In this document: positions 1 to 5,354 of the stretch, in pieces
How positions within the stretch are numbered: position 1 is the first letter of the stretch
How the letters are laid out: each line of letters begins with the position of its first letter
DNA from: Polynucleobacter sp.
Lineage (GTDB): Bacteria; Pseudomonadota; Gammaproteobacteria; Burkholderiales; Burkholderiaceae
Assembly: GCA_020059445.1 (NCBI GenBank)
Contig: JAGVCB010000023.1
Span: 1 to 5,354 of the forward strand
Length of the DNA: 5,354 nt
Direction of reading: 5' to 3'
Made by a program: the position numbers and the translations under genes
Notes under the pieces: generated by a model
Seen by the model: only the letters and a program-made list of their open reading frames with translations
Databases searched by the model: none
Told to the model about the DNA's origin: nothing

Positions 1-93
1 ATTGGCTTGCTGCGCTTGAGCCAAAGAAGCAGTCGCCGTGATCGCAGTCAATGCGATTGCAGCCAATGTTTTATTCAGAATAGGGTACATCAT
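1..93 (-). CDS. mlaC: Periplasmic phospholipid carrier MlaC, N-terminal end (partial, 3' end outside window)
   Basis: Only 31 codons are visible, running off the window. They encode a signal peptide: a short N-region with Lys8, a hydrophobic Ala/Leu/Ile/Thr core at about 9-24, and a signal peptidase I site after AQA at 25-27, with the mature protein starting QQAN. No cysteine is present, so it is a soluble export signal and not a lipoprotein. There are two Met codons in tandem (93 and 90); AAGG at 105-108 is 11 bases before the first and 14 before the second, which favours the first. Nothing of the mature carrier domain is visible, so the name rests on position: mlaC is the expected gene after mlaFEDA in betaproteobacteria. 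An exported protein is certain; the MlaC identity is a strong inference from context. Confidence 0.78.
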   Translation of the reverse strand, partial: MMYPILNKTLAAIALTAITATASLAQAQQAN

Positions 94-125
94 TTATCAA
101 AGTGCCTTATTTGCTAGGTGTGAAT

Positions 126-162
126 CAATTATCTAAATTGTATAGAGAATGCGGAGCAATTT
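126..162. repeat. AT-rich overlapping inverted repeats in the mlaA-mlaC gap
   Basis: The 76-base gap holds AAATTG at 135-140 and its perfect inverse CAATTT at 157-162, with a 16-base loop. The same AATTG (136-140) can instead pair with CAATT at 126-130 over a 5-base loop. The two folds exclude each other. Both stems are short and AT-rich, so stability is low. The rest of the gap shows no terminator and no convincing promoter. Confidence 0.3.
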
Positions 163-169
163 CAGAAGG

Positions 170-904
170 TCAATCTTCCTCTTTCACAGGAGGGGGATTG
201 CCGTCATAAACTTGATTGCGGCGCCGCTGCAAATAACCATCTCGCATGAAACTGTACTTATCAAATGCAGCATCTTCCAATAACTGCCCAGCATCCAGTA
301 AGTCTGCACGACGATTGATGACCCTGAGCGCATTCACAGCAATTTTTTCATCACTATTGAGTTTATTGGTATTGATCATAAAATCAGTTTCAATATCAAC
401 GGCCAAACCAACGGTATCCCTCACATTGCTTGCGCCAAAGAATGGCAACACAACATATGGGCCATCGGAAATACCCCAAACGCCCAAGGTCTGACCAAAA
501 TCTTCTCTGTTCTTATCCAAGCCCATATCGGTGGCAACATCAAACAAGCCCAAAACACCAACCGTTGAGTTAATTAAAAATCGTCCAATATCGTTGGCAG
601 TTGCTGCTGGCTTACCCTGTAATAAATTATTTGCGCCAATCAAGACATCATTGATATTGCTAAAAAAGTTTGTTACGCCTGTGCGCACAAATTCAGGCAA
701 GACAAATTTATAGGCCTGTGCAATTGGCTTGATCACGTAACCATCAGCCGCTTCGTTGAATGAGAAAACAGCCCGATTCATGGGCTCAAACGGATCAATC
801 TTAGCCACGCGCTCATTTTGTTGAGTGGTGGCACAGCCCGTCATCACGATCACGCTGAACATCAAGATTTTTTTTATGATTGTTTTATTGATTAAGTTCA
901 ACAT
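170..904 (-). CDS. mlaA: Outer-membrane phospholipid lipoprotein MlaA (VacJ)
   Basis: A 244-residue lipoprotein of the MlaA/VacJ family. It sits in the outer membrane, removes misplaced phospholipid from the outer leaflet and exchanges it with MlaC. The signal peptide has lysines at 7, 11 and 12, a hydrophobic core at 13-21 and a lipobox ending MTGC, giving lipidated C24; Ala at +2 is consistent with outer-membrane sorting. The Met at -3 of the lipobox is less usual than Leu. The family core runs from DPFEPMNR at 37-44 through NNLLQGKP (92-99), GRFLINSTVGVLGLFDVA (107-124), EDFGQTLGVWG (134-144) and GPYVVLPFFG (148-157), to the C-terminal helix ending in YLQRRRNQVYDG. Length is typical. It lies 39 bases after mlaD and 76 bases before mlaC; no strong Shine-Dalgarno is seen. 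Confidence 0.95.
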   Translation of the reverse strand: MLNLINKTIIKKILMFSVIVMTGCATTQQNERVAKIDPFEPMNRAVFSFNEAADGYVIKPIAQAYKFVLPEFVRTGVTNFFSNINDVLIGANNLLQGKPAATANDIGRFLINSTVGVLGLFDVATDMGLDKNREDFGQTLGVWGISDGPYVVLPFFGASNVRDTVGLAVDIETDFMINTNKLNSDEKIAVNALRVINRRADLLDAGQLLEDAAFDKYSFMRDGYLQRRRNQVYDGNPPPVKEED

Positions 905-943
905 ACTGATTAGCTACTCTGCTTTCTTTGATTAAAGTTCGCT

Positions 944-1420
944 TTATTTCTTATCTGATGGCGCGCCATCAGAGGCTTTGTTGTAAAGAAACTGACTGAT
1001 CAAGTTTTCTAAAACGATGGCCGATTGCGTTTGGGTCAACTTACTACCGCCCGCGATCATCGCTTCATCACCACCGGCTTCAAGGCCAATGTACTGCTCA
1101 CCCAATAAACCAGAAGTCAAAATCTTGGCCGAACTGTCTTTAGGGAATTTATAACGCTCCTCTAAATTCATAAAAACAGTCGCTTGATAACTTTGATCAT
1201 CAAAACGAATTTCTGAAACGCGTCCAACCACCACGCCAGCGCTCTTGACTGGAGCTCGTGGCTTCAATCCGCCGATATTGTCGAATTTTGCACTTACCTG
1301 ATACGTTGGCTCAAAAGTAAAAGCGCTCATATTTCCGGCCTTCAATGCTAAAAATAGCAAAGCCAAGAGGCCAAGCGCCACAAATAAACCGACCCAGATA
1401 TCTAATGATTGTTTTTTCAT
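944..1420 (-). CDS. mlaD: MCE-domain phospholipid-binding protein MlaD
   Basis: A 158-residue protein anchored in the inner membrane by one N-terminal helix (about 8-28), with the rest in the periplasm. MlaD forms a hexameric ring on MlaE through which lipid passes. The MCE domain covers about 39-115: FDNIGGLKPRAPVKSAGVVVGRV at 46-68 in outline, then the pore-loop stretch SGLLGEQY at 103-110, whose two leucines match the hydrophobic pore leucines known in E. coli MlaD. The C-terminal helix SAIVLENLISQFLY at 133-146 matches the helical bundle that lines the pore. The tail after it is short, and the protein is about 25 residues shorter than E. coli MlaD. The start at 1420 is fixed by the conserved N-terminus; no Shine-Dalgarno is evident in the 27 AT-rich bases before it. 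Confidence 0.96.
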   Translation of the reverse strand: MKKQSLDIWVGLFVALGLLALLFLALKAGNMSAFTFEPTYQVSAKFDNIGGLKPRAPVKSAGVVVGRVSEIRFDDQSYQATVFMNLEERYKFPKDSSAKILTSGLLGEQYIGLEAGGDEAMIAGGSKLTQTQSAIVLENLISQFLYNKASDGAPSDKK

Positions 1421-1447
1421 AGTATTTACAGAATTTATAAGACTTTA

Positions 1448-2236
1448 TCAGCTTGAGAACATCACTGCAGTTAAAAGGAAATCCAGCGCCAAAACTGCTA
1501 AGGAAGCAATCACCACCGTTCGGGTGGTTGCCCTAGCAACCCCCTCTGGTGTTGGCTTGGCTTCATGGCCCTGATACAAAGCAATAAAAGTAACAGCAAC
1601 ACCAAACACCATACTCTTGATCACGCCGTTACCGATGTCTTTCACCACATCCACACCAGCTTGCATTTGCGCCCAGAATGCCCCGTCATCCACACCAATC
1701 AATGGCACCCCGACCAAATAACCACCCATGATGCCCACCGCACTGAAGATAGCAGCCAGGATTGGCATGGCAATGATGCCGGCCCACAGTCTTGGAGCAA
1801 TCACTCGAGTCAAAGGATCCACGGCCATCATTTCCATGGCACTTAATTGCTCACCAGCTTTCATGAGACCAATTTCAGCGGTCAACGATGTTCCAGCACG
1901 ACCAGCAAACAAAAGTGCAGTGACAACCGGGCCCAATTCACGCACCAAGGACAAAGCCACCAATAATCCAAGCGCTTGCTCAGAGCCATAACGATTCAAA
2001 GTGTAATAACCTTGCAAGCCTAAAACAAAACCAACAAACAATCCTGAGACGGCAATGATCACAAAAGAATAATTGCCCACAAAGTGAACTTGATCCGTGA
2101 CCAAACGTGGGCGCTTGAGCAAAAATGCTGAACGACGCATGATGGTGATGAACATCCTTGAGGCATAACCGAGCCCCACAAGATGCTCTCGCACAAAGGC
2201 GCCCAAATTACCTAATGTGATTAAAACGCTGTTCAT
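1448..2236 (-). CDS. mlaE: Mla phospholipid transport permease MlaE
   Basis: A 262-residue inner-membrane permease of the MlaE/YrbE family, forming the lipid path of the Mla complex as a dimer bound to MlaF. An N-terminal amphipathic interface region (about 1-45) is followed by hydrophobic segments near 57-75, 88-112, 148-180, 205-222 and 240-260. The family hallmark VRELGPVVTALLFAGRAG is at 98-115 and the cytoplasmic coupling helix EIGLMKAGEQLSAMEMMAVDP at 121-141 meets MlaF. The C-terminal part has the usual GHEAKPTPEGVARATTRTVV leading into the last membrane helix. Length is standard. The ATG at 2236 shares ATGA with the mlaF stop, and GGGG lies 7 bases upstream inside mlaF. mlaD follows after 27 bases. 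Confidence 0.96.
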   Translation of the reverse strand: MNSVLITLGNLGAFVREHLVGLGYASRMFITIMRRSAFLLKRPRLVTDQVHFVGNYSFVIIAVSGLFVGFVLGLQGYYTLNRYGSEQALGLLVALSLVRELGPVVTALLFAGRAGTSLTAEIGLMKAGEQLSAMEMMAVDPLTRVIAPRLWAGIIAMPILAAIFSAVGIMGGYLVGVPLIGVDDGAFWAQMQAGVDVVKDIGNGVIKSMVFGVAVTFIALYQGHEAKPTPEGVARATTRTVVIASLAVLALDFLLTAVMFSS

Positions 2237-3048
2237 GCCTTAGCCCCAAAATCTTCAGCCAATGTTTTGCCTGGGTAATGGAATGGCACTGGACCATCAG
2301 GATCAGCAGAAACAAACTGTTTCACAAATGGGTCTGTGGATAGTTTTAAATCGTGAGGAGTACCTTCAGCAGCCACGGTTCCGTTCGCAATGAAATAAAC
2401 ATAATCAGCAATTTCAAAAGTTTCTGGAATATCGTGCGTGACCAAAATACTGGTGGCGCCCAAAGCTTGATTCATGTTTTTAATCAAGCGCGCAGTGATG
2501 CCCAAGGAAATCGGATCCAAGCCAGCGAATGGCTCGTCGTACATGATCAAGGGAGGATCGAGGGCAATGGCTCTGGCAAGAGCCACACGTCTGGCCATAC
2601 CACCTGAAATTTGCGAAGGCATTAAATCACGCGCACCACGCAAGCCAACCGCATTAAGTTTCATCAATACCAAATCGCGCAAAGTTGATTCGCTGACTTT
2701 GGTATGTTCACGCAATGGGAAGGCCACGTTTTCAAAAACACTCATATCAGTGAACAAGGCGCCGAACTGGAACAACATGCCCATGCGACGACGAGCAGCC
2801 ATCAATTGTTGGGCATTCATCAAGCCAACATTCTGACCCTCAAACATCACCTCGCCTTGTTGCGCTGTGACCTGTCCACCAATCAAACGTAAGACCGTGG
2901 TTTTACCGCAACCAGAACCACCCATCACAGCGATCACTTTACCGCGCGGGAACTCCATGTTGAGGCCAGAAAGAATATTTCTTTCCCCGGGCGCATAAGA
3001 AAAATCGACGCCCTTGAGTGAAACAATTGATTTAGTGGGATTTGTCAT
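2233..3048 (-). CDS. mlaF: Mla phospholipid transport ABC ATPase MlaF
   Basis: A 271-residue ABC ATPase, the energy-supplying subunit on the cytoplasmic face of the MlaFEDB complex, which moves phospholipids between the inner membrane and the periplasmic carrier MlaC. Walker A is GGSGCGKT at 43-50, the Q-loop glutamine is Q94 (LFQFGALF), the signature is ISGGM at 147-151, Walker B is LIMYDE at 167-172, the D-loop is AGLDP at 175-179 and the switch histidine is H205. The signature Met in place of the usual Gln, and the following ARRVALARAIAL, are typical of MlaF. The C-terminal extension with DGPVPFHYPG at 251-260 closely resembles E. coli MlaF, where this region reaches the partner subunit and MlaB. 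The start at 3048 keeps the family-typical N-terminus. The stop overlaps the mlaE start by 4 bases (ATGA), implying translational coupling. Confidence 0.96.
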   Translation of the reverse strand: MTNPTKSIVSLKGVDFSYAPGERNILSGLNMEFPRGKVIAVMGGSGCGKTTVLRLIGGQVTAQQGEVMFEGQNVGLMNAQQLMAARRRMGMLFQFGALFTDMSVFENVAFPLREHTKVSESTLRDLVLMKLNAVGLRGARDLMPSQISGGMARRVALARAIALDPPLIMYDEPFAGLDPISLGITARLIKNMNQALGATSILVTHDIPETFEIADYVYFIANGTVAAEGTPHDLKLSTDPFVKQFVSADPDGPVPFHYPGKTLAEDFGAKA

Positions 3049-3083
3049 TTACAGACTGCCACCATGTTTTTTGTAGAAATCAT
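3045..3083 (-). other. Possible 12-codon leader frame ending on the mlaF start codon
   Basis: Starting at the ATG at 3083 the minus strand reads MISTKNMVAVCK and then TGA. That TGA overlaps the mlaF ATG in the arrangement ATGA, the same coupling seen between mlaF and mlaE. A second in-frame ATG lies at 3065. The frame runs through the loop and 3' arm of the hairpin, so a ribosome translating it would open the stem. No Shine-Dalgarno precedes it, and a frame this short can arise by chance, so it is listed as a possibility and not as a gene. Confidence 0.2.
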
Positions 3084-3092
3084 GATGGCAGT
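3055..3092 (-). promoter_or_regulatory. Hairpin covering the mlaF ribosome-binding region
   Basis: Arms 3055-3066 and 3081-3092 form a 12-pair stem around a 14-base loop rich in A on the transcript. In the minus-strand RNA every position pairs; the single DNA mismatch (3062/3085) becomes a G-U wobble. The 3' arm ends 6 bases before the mlaF ATG at 3048 and contains GGUGG, the only Shine-Dalgarno-like stretch there, so the folded form should hide it. No run of U follows the stem, so a classic Rho-independent terminator is unlikely. It could be a translational control element, an RNA processing or stability element between gltBD and mla, or an accident. The structure is seen directly; the role is inferred. 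Confidence 0.6.
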
Positions 3093-3120
3093 GTATCAAT
3101 AGCTGATGATGTTGAATCAA
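3092..3120 (-). promoter_or_regulatory. Weak sigma70-like promoter candidate before mlaF
   Basis: Directly after the gltD stop the minus strand has TTGATT (3115-3120, 4 of 6 matches to the -35 consensus), a 17-base spacer, and GATACA (3092-3097, 3 of 6 matches to the -10 consensus). The spacing is ideal but the -10 is poor. If used, transcription would begin inside the 5' arm of the hairpin, so the full hairpin would form only on read-through transcripts from gltD. Confidence 0.2.
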
Positions 3121-4584
3121 TTAACGCGGTAAAACGCTGCTACCCATCAAAAACTCATCGACAGCTCGTGCACATTGACGACCTTCACGAATAGCCCAAA
3201 CCACCAAAGATTGGCCGCGACGCATATCACCTGCCGCGAAAATCTTAGGCACGTTGGTGTAATAAGCCTTTTCACCTTCGGTGCTGGCTTTAGCATTACC
3301 GCGAGGATCTTTTTCAACACCAAAAGCATCCAATACTTGCTGAGCTGGTGACACAAAGCCCATGGCCAAAAACACCAAATCAGCTTTCATTTCAAATTCA
3401 CTGCCAGCAATTTCTTGCATCTTGCCGTCTTTCCATTCAAGACGCACACCGATCAATTTCTCAACCTTGCCGTTTTTACCTTCAAAACGCTTGGTAGCGA
3501 CTGACCAATCACGCTCACAACCCTCATCGTGCGATGAAGATGTGCGCAACTTGGTTGGCCAATAAGGCCAAACCAATGGTTTGTTTTCTTGCTCAGGTGG
3601 CTGAGGCAACAATTCAAATTGCGAGATCGATGCTGCGCCATGACGATTCGATGTGCCCACACAGTCTGAACCTGTGTCACCACCACCAATCACGATCACA
3701 TGCTTACCGTCTGCACGGATTTCATTTTTGTTATCGCCAGCAACTTCTTTGTTCTGCGGAATCAAAAATTCCAATGCATAGTGAATGCCAGACAACTCAC
3801 GACCAGGCACTGGTAAATCACGTGGTTGCTCTGCACCACCAGTGATCACAACTGCATCAAAGTCTTTTTGTAACTGCTCTGGAGAAACCACTTTCTTGGA
3901 GTAATTCTTAACTTCTTTACCCAAAATGTCTTTACCAACAAAAGTACCTGTTTCGAATTTCACGCCTTCGGCTTTCATTTGCTCGACACGACGATCAATC
4001 AAAGTTTTTTCCATCTTGAAGTCAGGAATGCCATAGCGCAACAAGCCACCAACACGATCATTCTTTTCGTACAAAGTCACATCATGACCCACACGTGCCA
4101 ATTGTTGTGCAGCAGCCATGCCTGCAGGACCTGATCCAACGATGGCTATTTTCTTACCAGTTTTTTGTTTAGCGATCTGCGGCTTGACCCAATCATTGGC
4201 CCAAGCTTTATCAATGATGGCATGCTCAATCGATTTGATGCCCACAGGCGCTTCATTAATACCGAGCGTACAGGCTGCCTCACAAGGTGCTGGACAAATA
4301 CGGCCAGTGAACTCAGGGAAGTTATTGGTTGAATGCAAAACATCAATCGCATTCTTCCAGTCTTGCTGATAGACCAAATCATTAAAATCAGGAATGATGT
4401 TGTTGACTGGGCAACCGCTATTGCAAAACGGAATACCGCAATCCATGCAACGTGCGCCTTGAGTTTTTGCCTCATCATCTGACAAAGTCATCACAAACTC
4501 TTTGTAATGCTTCACGCGTTTTTGTGGCTCCTCATAATGCTCGCTGAGGCGCTCAAATTCCATAAATCCAGTGACCTTACCCAT
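3121..4584 (-). CDS. gltD: Glutamate synthase (NADPH) small subunit
   Basis: A 487-residue protein, normal length for the beta subunit. It oxidises NADPH at an FAD and sends electrons through iron-sulfur clusters to GltB. The N-terminal part carries the cluster cysteines C46, C49, C54, C58 ([14 protein letters not shown]) and C97, C101, C105 (CPAPCEAAC). The first Rossmann motif for FAD is VGSGPAG at 149-155, followed by [12 protein letters not shown] at 179-190. The NADPH-binding motif is [10 protein letters not shown] at 298-307. The C-terminal FAD contact is the segment [17 protein letters not shown] at 449-465. The start at 4584 is preferred because AAAGGA lies 6 bases upstream and the protein then begins [13 protein letters not shown], the usual family N-terminus. 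The frame is open to an ATG at 4656, which would add 24 unconserved-looking residues and overlap the end of gltB. No catalytic residue appears to be missing. Confidence 0.97.
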   Translation of the reverse strand: MGKVTGFMEFERLSEHYEEPQKRVKHYKEFVMTLSDDEAKTQGARCMDCGIPFCNSGCPVNNIIPDFNDLVYQQDWKNAIDVLHSTNNFPEFTGRICPAPCEAACTLGINEAPVGIKSIEHAIIDKAWANDWVKPQIAKQKTGKKIAIVGSGPAGMAAAQQLARVGHDVTLYEKNDRVGGLLRYGIPDFKMEKTLIDRRVEQMKAEGVKFETGTFVGKDILGKEVKNYSKKVVSPEQLQKDFDAVVITGGAEQPRDLPVPGRELSGIHYALEFLIPQNKEVAGDNKNEIRADGKHVIVIGGGDTGSDCVGTSNRHGAASISQFELLPQPPEQENKPLVWPYWPTKLRTSSSHDEGCERDWSVATKRFEGKNGKVEKLIGVRLEWKDGKMQEIAGSEFEMKADLVFLAMGFVSPAQQVLDAFGVEKDPRGNAKASTEGEKAYYTNVPKIFAAGDMRRGQSLVVWAIREGRQCARAVDEFLMGSSVLPR

Positions 4585-4590
4585 TTTTAT

Positions 4591-4596
4591 TCCTTT
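4591..4596 (-). promoter_or_regulatory. Shine-Dalgarno of gltD
   Basis: AAAGGA on the minus strand, followed by a 6-base A-rich spacer and the ATG at 4584. It lies in the 29-base gap after the gltB stop and decides the gltD start against the in-frame upstream ATG at 4656. It is the clearest ribosome-binding site in the window. Confidence 0.85.
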
Positions 4597-4613
4597 ATCT
4601 CTTGATTCATCAC

Positions 4614-5354
4614 TTAAACAGAAGCCGCTTGTTTGCTGCCTTGAGATTTCTCCCAAAGCTCACCCAAAGCGCGCTTATATTCAGTCGGGAATACTTTTAA
4701 GAAGCGTGCGCGTGACTTGTCCCAATCAGCCAAAATTGCTTTTGCACGTTCTGAGCCTGTGTGCTTGAAATGACGTTCAATCAAATTCTTCAAAATGACT
4801 TCGTCTGTTAAACGCTCGCCACCTTCTTTCACATTCACTGGAGCGTGCCACTCTGGCTTAGGCATCTTGGCTTCTTGTTCTGCTGAACTGAGAACTGGCT
4901 CAAGTGTTGCCATGCTGGTATTGCAGCGTTTAGCAAATAAACCATCTTCATCGTAAACATAAGCAATACCGCCGCTCATACCTGCAGCAAAGTTACGGCC
5001 CGTTAAACCTAGAGCCACAACAGTACCGCCCGTCATGTATTCACAACCGTGATCTCCTGTGCCTTCGACCACTGCAATGGCACCTGAGTTACGAACTGCA
5101 AAACGCTCACCAGCAACACCATTGAAGAACGCTTCACCAGCGATTGCTCCGTAAAGTACTGTATTACCCACAATGATGTTTTGCGATGCGTCGCCACGGA
5201 ATTCGTGCGGCGCACGAACAATCACTCGACCACCTGATAAACCTTTACCAACGTAGTCATTGCCGTCACCCACCAAGTCCATGGTCACACCATGAGCCAA
5301 GAAGGCTGCGAAACTTTGACCAGCAGTACCGTTCAATTGAATGTGAATCGTGTC
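4614..5354 (-). CDS. gltB: Glutamate synthase (NADPH) large subunit, C-terminal part (partial, 5' end outside window)
   Basis: This is the last 246 residues of the glutamate synthase alpha subunit. The full enzyme takes ammonia from glutamine and passes it to 2-oxoglutarate, using electrons delivered by GltD, in the cytoplasm. The frame is open to the window edge and begins [15 protein letters not shown], typical of the GXGXG domain, so the gene continues upstream and the TTG at 5336 is an internal Leu codon, not a start. Glycine-rich turns of the right-handed beta-helix are visible at visible residues 29-42 ([14 protein letters not shown]), 69-82, 98-110 and 116-129 (ending AAGMSGG). Residues from about 136 on form the charged helical tail common in GltB, ending KQAASV and a TAA stop. 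The amidotransferase, central and FMN/3Fe-4S domains lie outside the window. gltD follows after 29 bases, as expected for a gltBD operon. Family assignment is firm. Confidence 0.96.
   Translation of the reverse strand, partial: DTIHIQLNGTAGQSFAAFLAHGVTMDLVGDGNDYVGKGLSGGRVIVRAPHEFRGDASQNIIVGNTVLYGAIAGEAFFNGVAGERFAVRNSGAIAVVEGTGDHGCEYMTGGTVVALGLTGRNFAAGMSGGIAYVYDEDGLFAKRCNTSMATLEPVLSSAEQEAKMPKPEWHAPVNVKEGGERLTDEVILKNLIERHFKHTGSERAKAILADWDKSRARFLKVFPTEYKRALGELWEKSQGSKQAASV

Noticed and set aside
139..167. Promoter for mlaC: TTCTGA (162-167), 17 bases, TATACA (139-144), minus strand
   Set aside because: Good spacing but only 3 of 6 and 4 of 6 matches in an AT-rich stretch, where such matches arise easily.
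246..713. Plus-strand open frames opposite mlaA (246-494 and 531-713)
   Set aside because: They are antisense to a well-conserved lipoprotein gene, show no recognisable domain and have no ribosome-binding site of note; they are shadows of the coding strand.
1565..1991. Plus-strand open frames opposite mlaE
   Set aside because: Their compositions (His/Thr/Ser-rich, low in normal core residues) are those of antisense reading of a membrane protein; MlaE accounts for the region fully.
2353..2892. Plus-strand open frames opposite mlaF
   Set aside because: They overlap each other in different frames and lie antisense to intact ABC motifs.
3055..3092. Rho-independent terminator between gltD and mlaF
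   Set aside because: The stem is strong but neither strand has a run of T after it; the A/T run is in the loop.
3147..4478. Other-frame open stretches on both strands within gltD
   Set aside because: All lie inside the uninterrupted gltD frame with all Fe-S and nucleotide-binding motifs intact; none resembles a protein family.
5334..5336. TTG start of a separate 240-residue gene
   Set aside because: The frame continues upstream to the window edge with GltB-like sequence; the TTG encodes an internal Leu before NGTAGQSF.
1..5354. Mobile element, CRISPR array, tRNA or defence system
   Set aside because: No repeats with spacers, transposase, integrase, cloverleaf sequence or accessory gene was seen; the window is filled by gltBD and mla genes with short gaps.

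Overview
The window is one co-directional block read entirely from the minus strand. It suggests a betaproteobacterium, most likely a low-GC member of the Burkholderiales such as Polynucleobacter. The reasons are the gene order (gltB-gltD followed by mlaF-mlaE-mlaD-mlaA-mlaC, with mlaA inside the mla cluster, unlike E. coli) and a moderate base composition (47-48 % GC in two 60-base lines counted by hand). The taxonomic call is inference from gene order, not from a search.

Reading in the direction of transcription, from high to low coordinates: (1) the C-terminal 246 residues of GltB, the large subunit of NADPH glutamate synthase, cut by the window edge; (2) gltD, the small subunit, whose start is best placed at 4584 behind a clear Shine-Dalgarno; (3) a 72-base gap (3049-3120) holding a strong 12-pair hairpin right against the mlaF start; (4) mlaF, the ATPase, overlapping (5) mlaE, the permease, by 4 bases; (6) mlaD, the MCE-domain protein; (7) mlaA, the outer-membrane lipoprotein; (8) the first 31 codons of mlaC, the periplasmic carrier, cut by the window edge.

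GltB and GltD together make glutamate from glutamine and 2-oxoglutarate and are the central step of ammonia assimilation. MlaF, MlaE and MlaD (with MlaB, not visible here) form the inner-membrane complex of the Mla phospholipid transport system; MlaC ferries lipid through the periplasm and MlaA handles lipid in the outer membrane. The two groups have no obvious shared function, but the short spacings and common strand would allow read-through.

No mobile element, RNA gene, CRISPR array or phage feature was found. Gene content is ordinary housekeeping. The parts most worth a second look are non-coding: the hairpin that covers the mlaF ribosome-binding region, with a possible 12-codon leader frame that ends exactly on the mlaF start codon.
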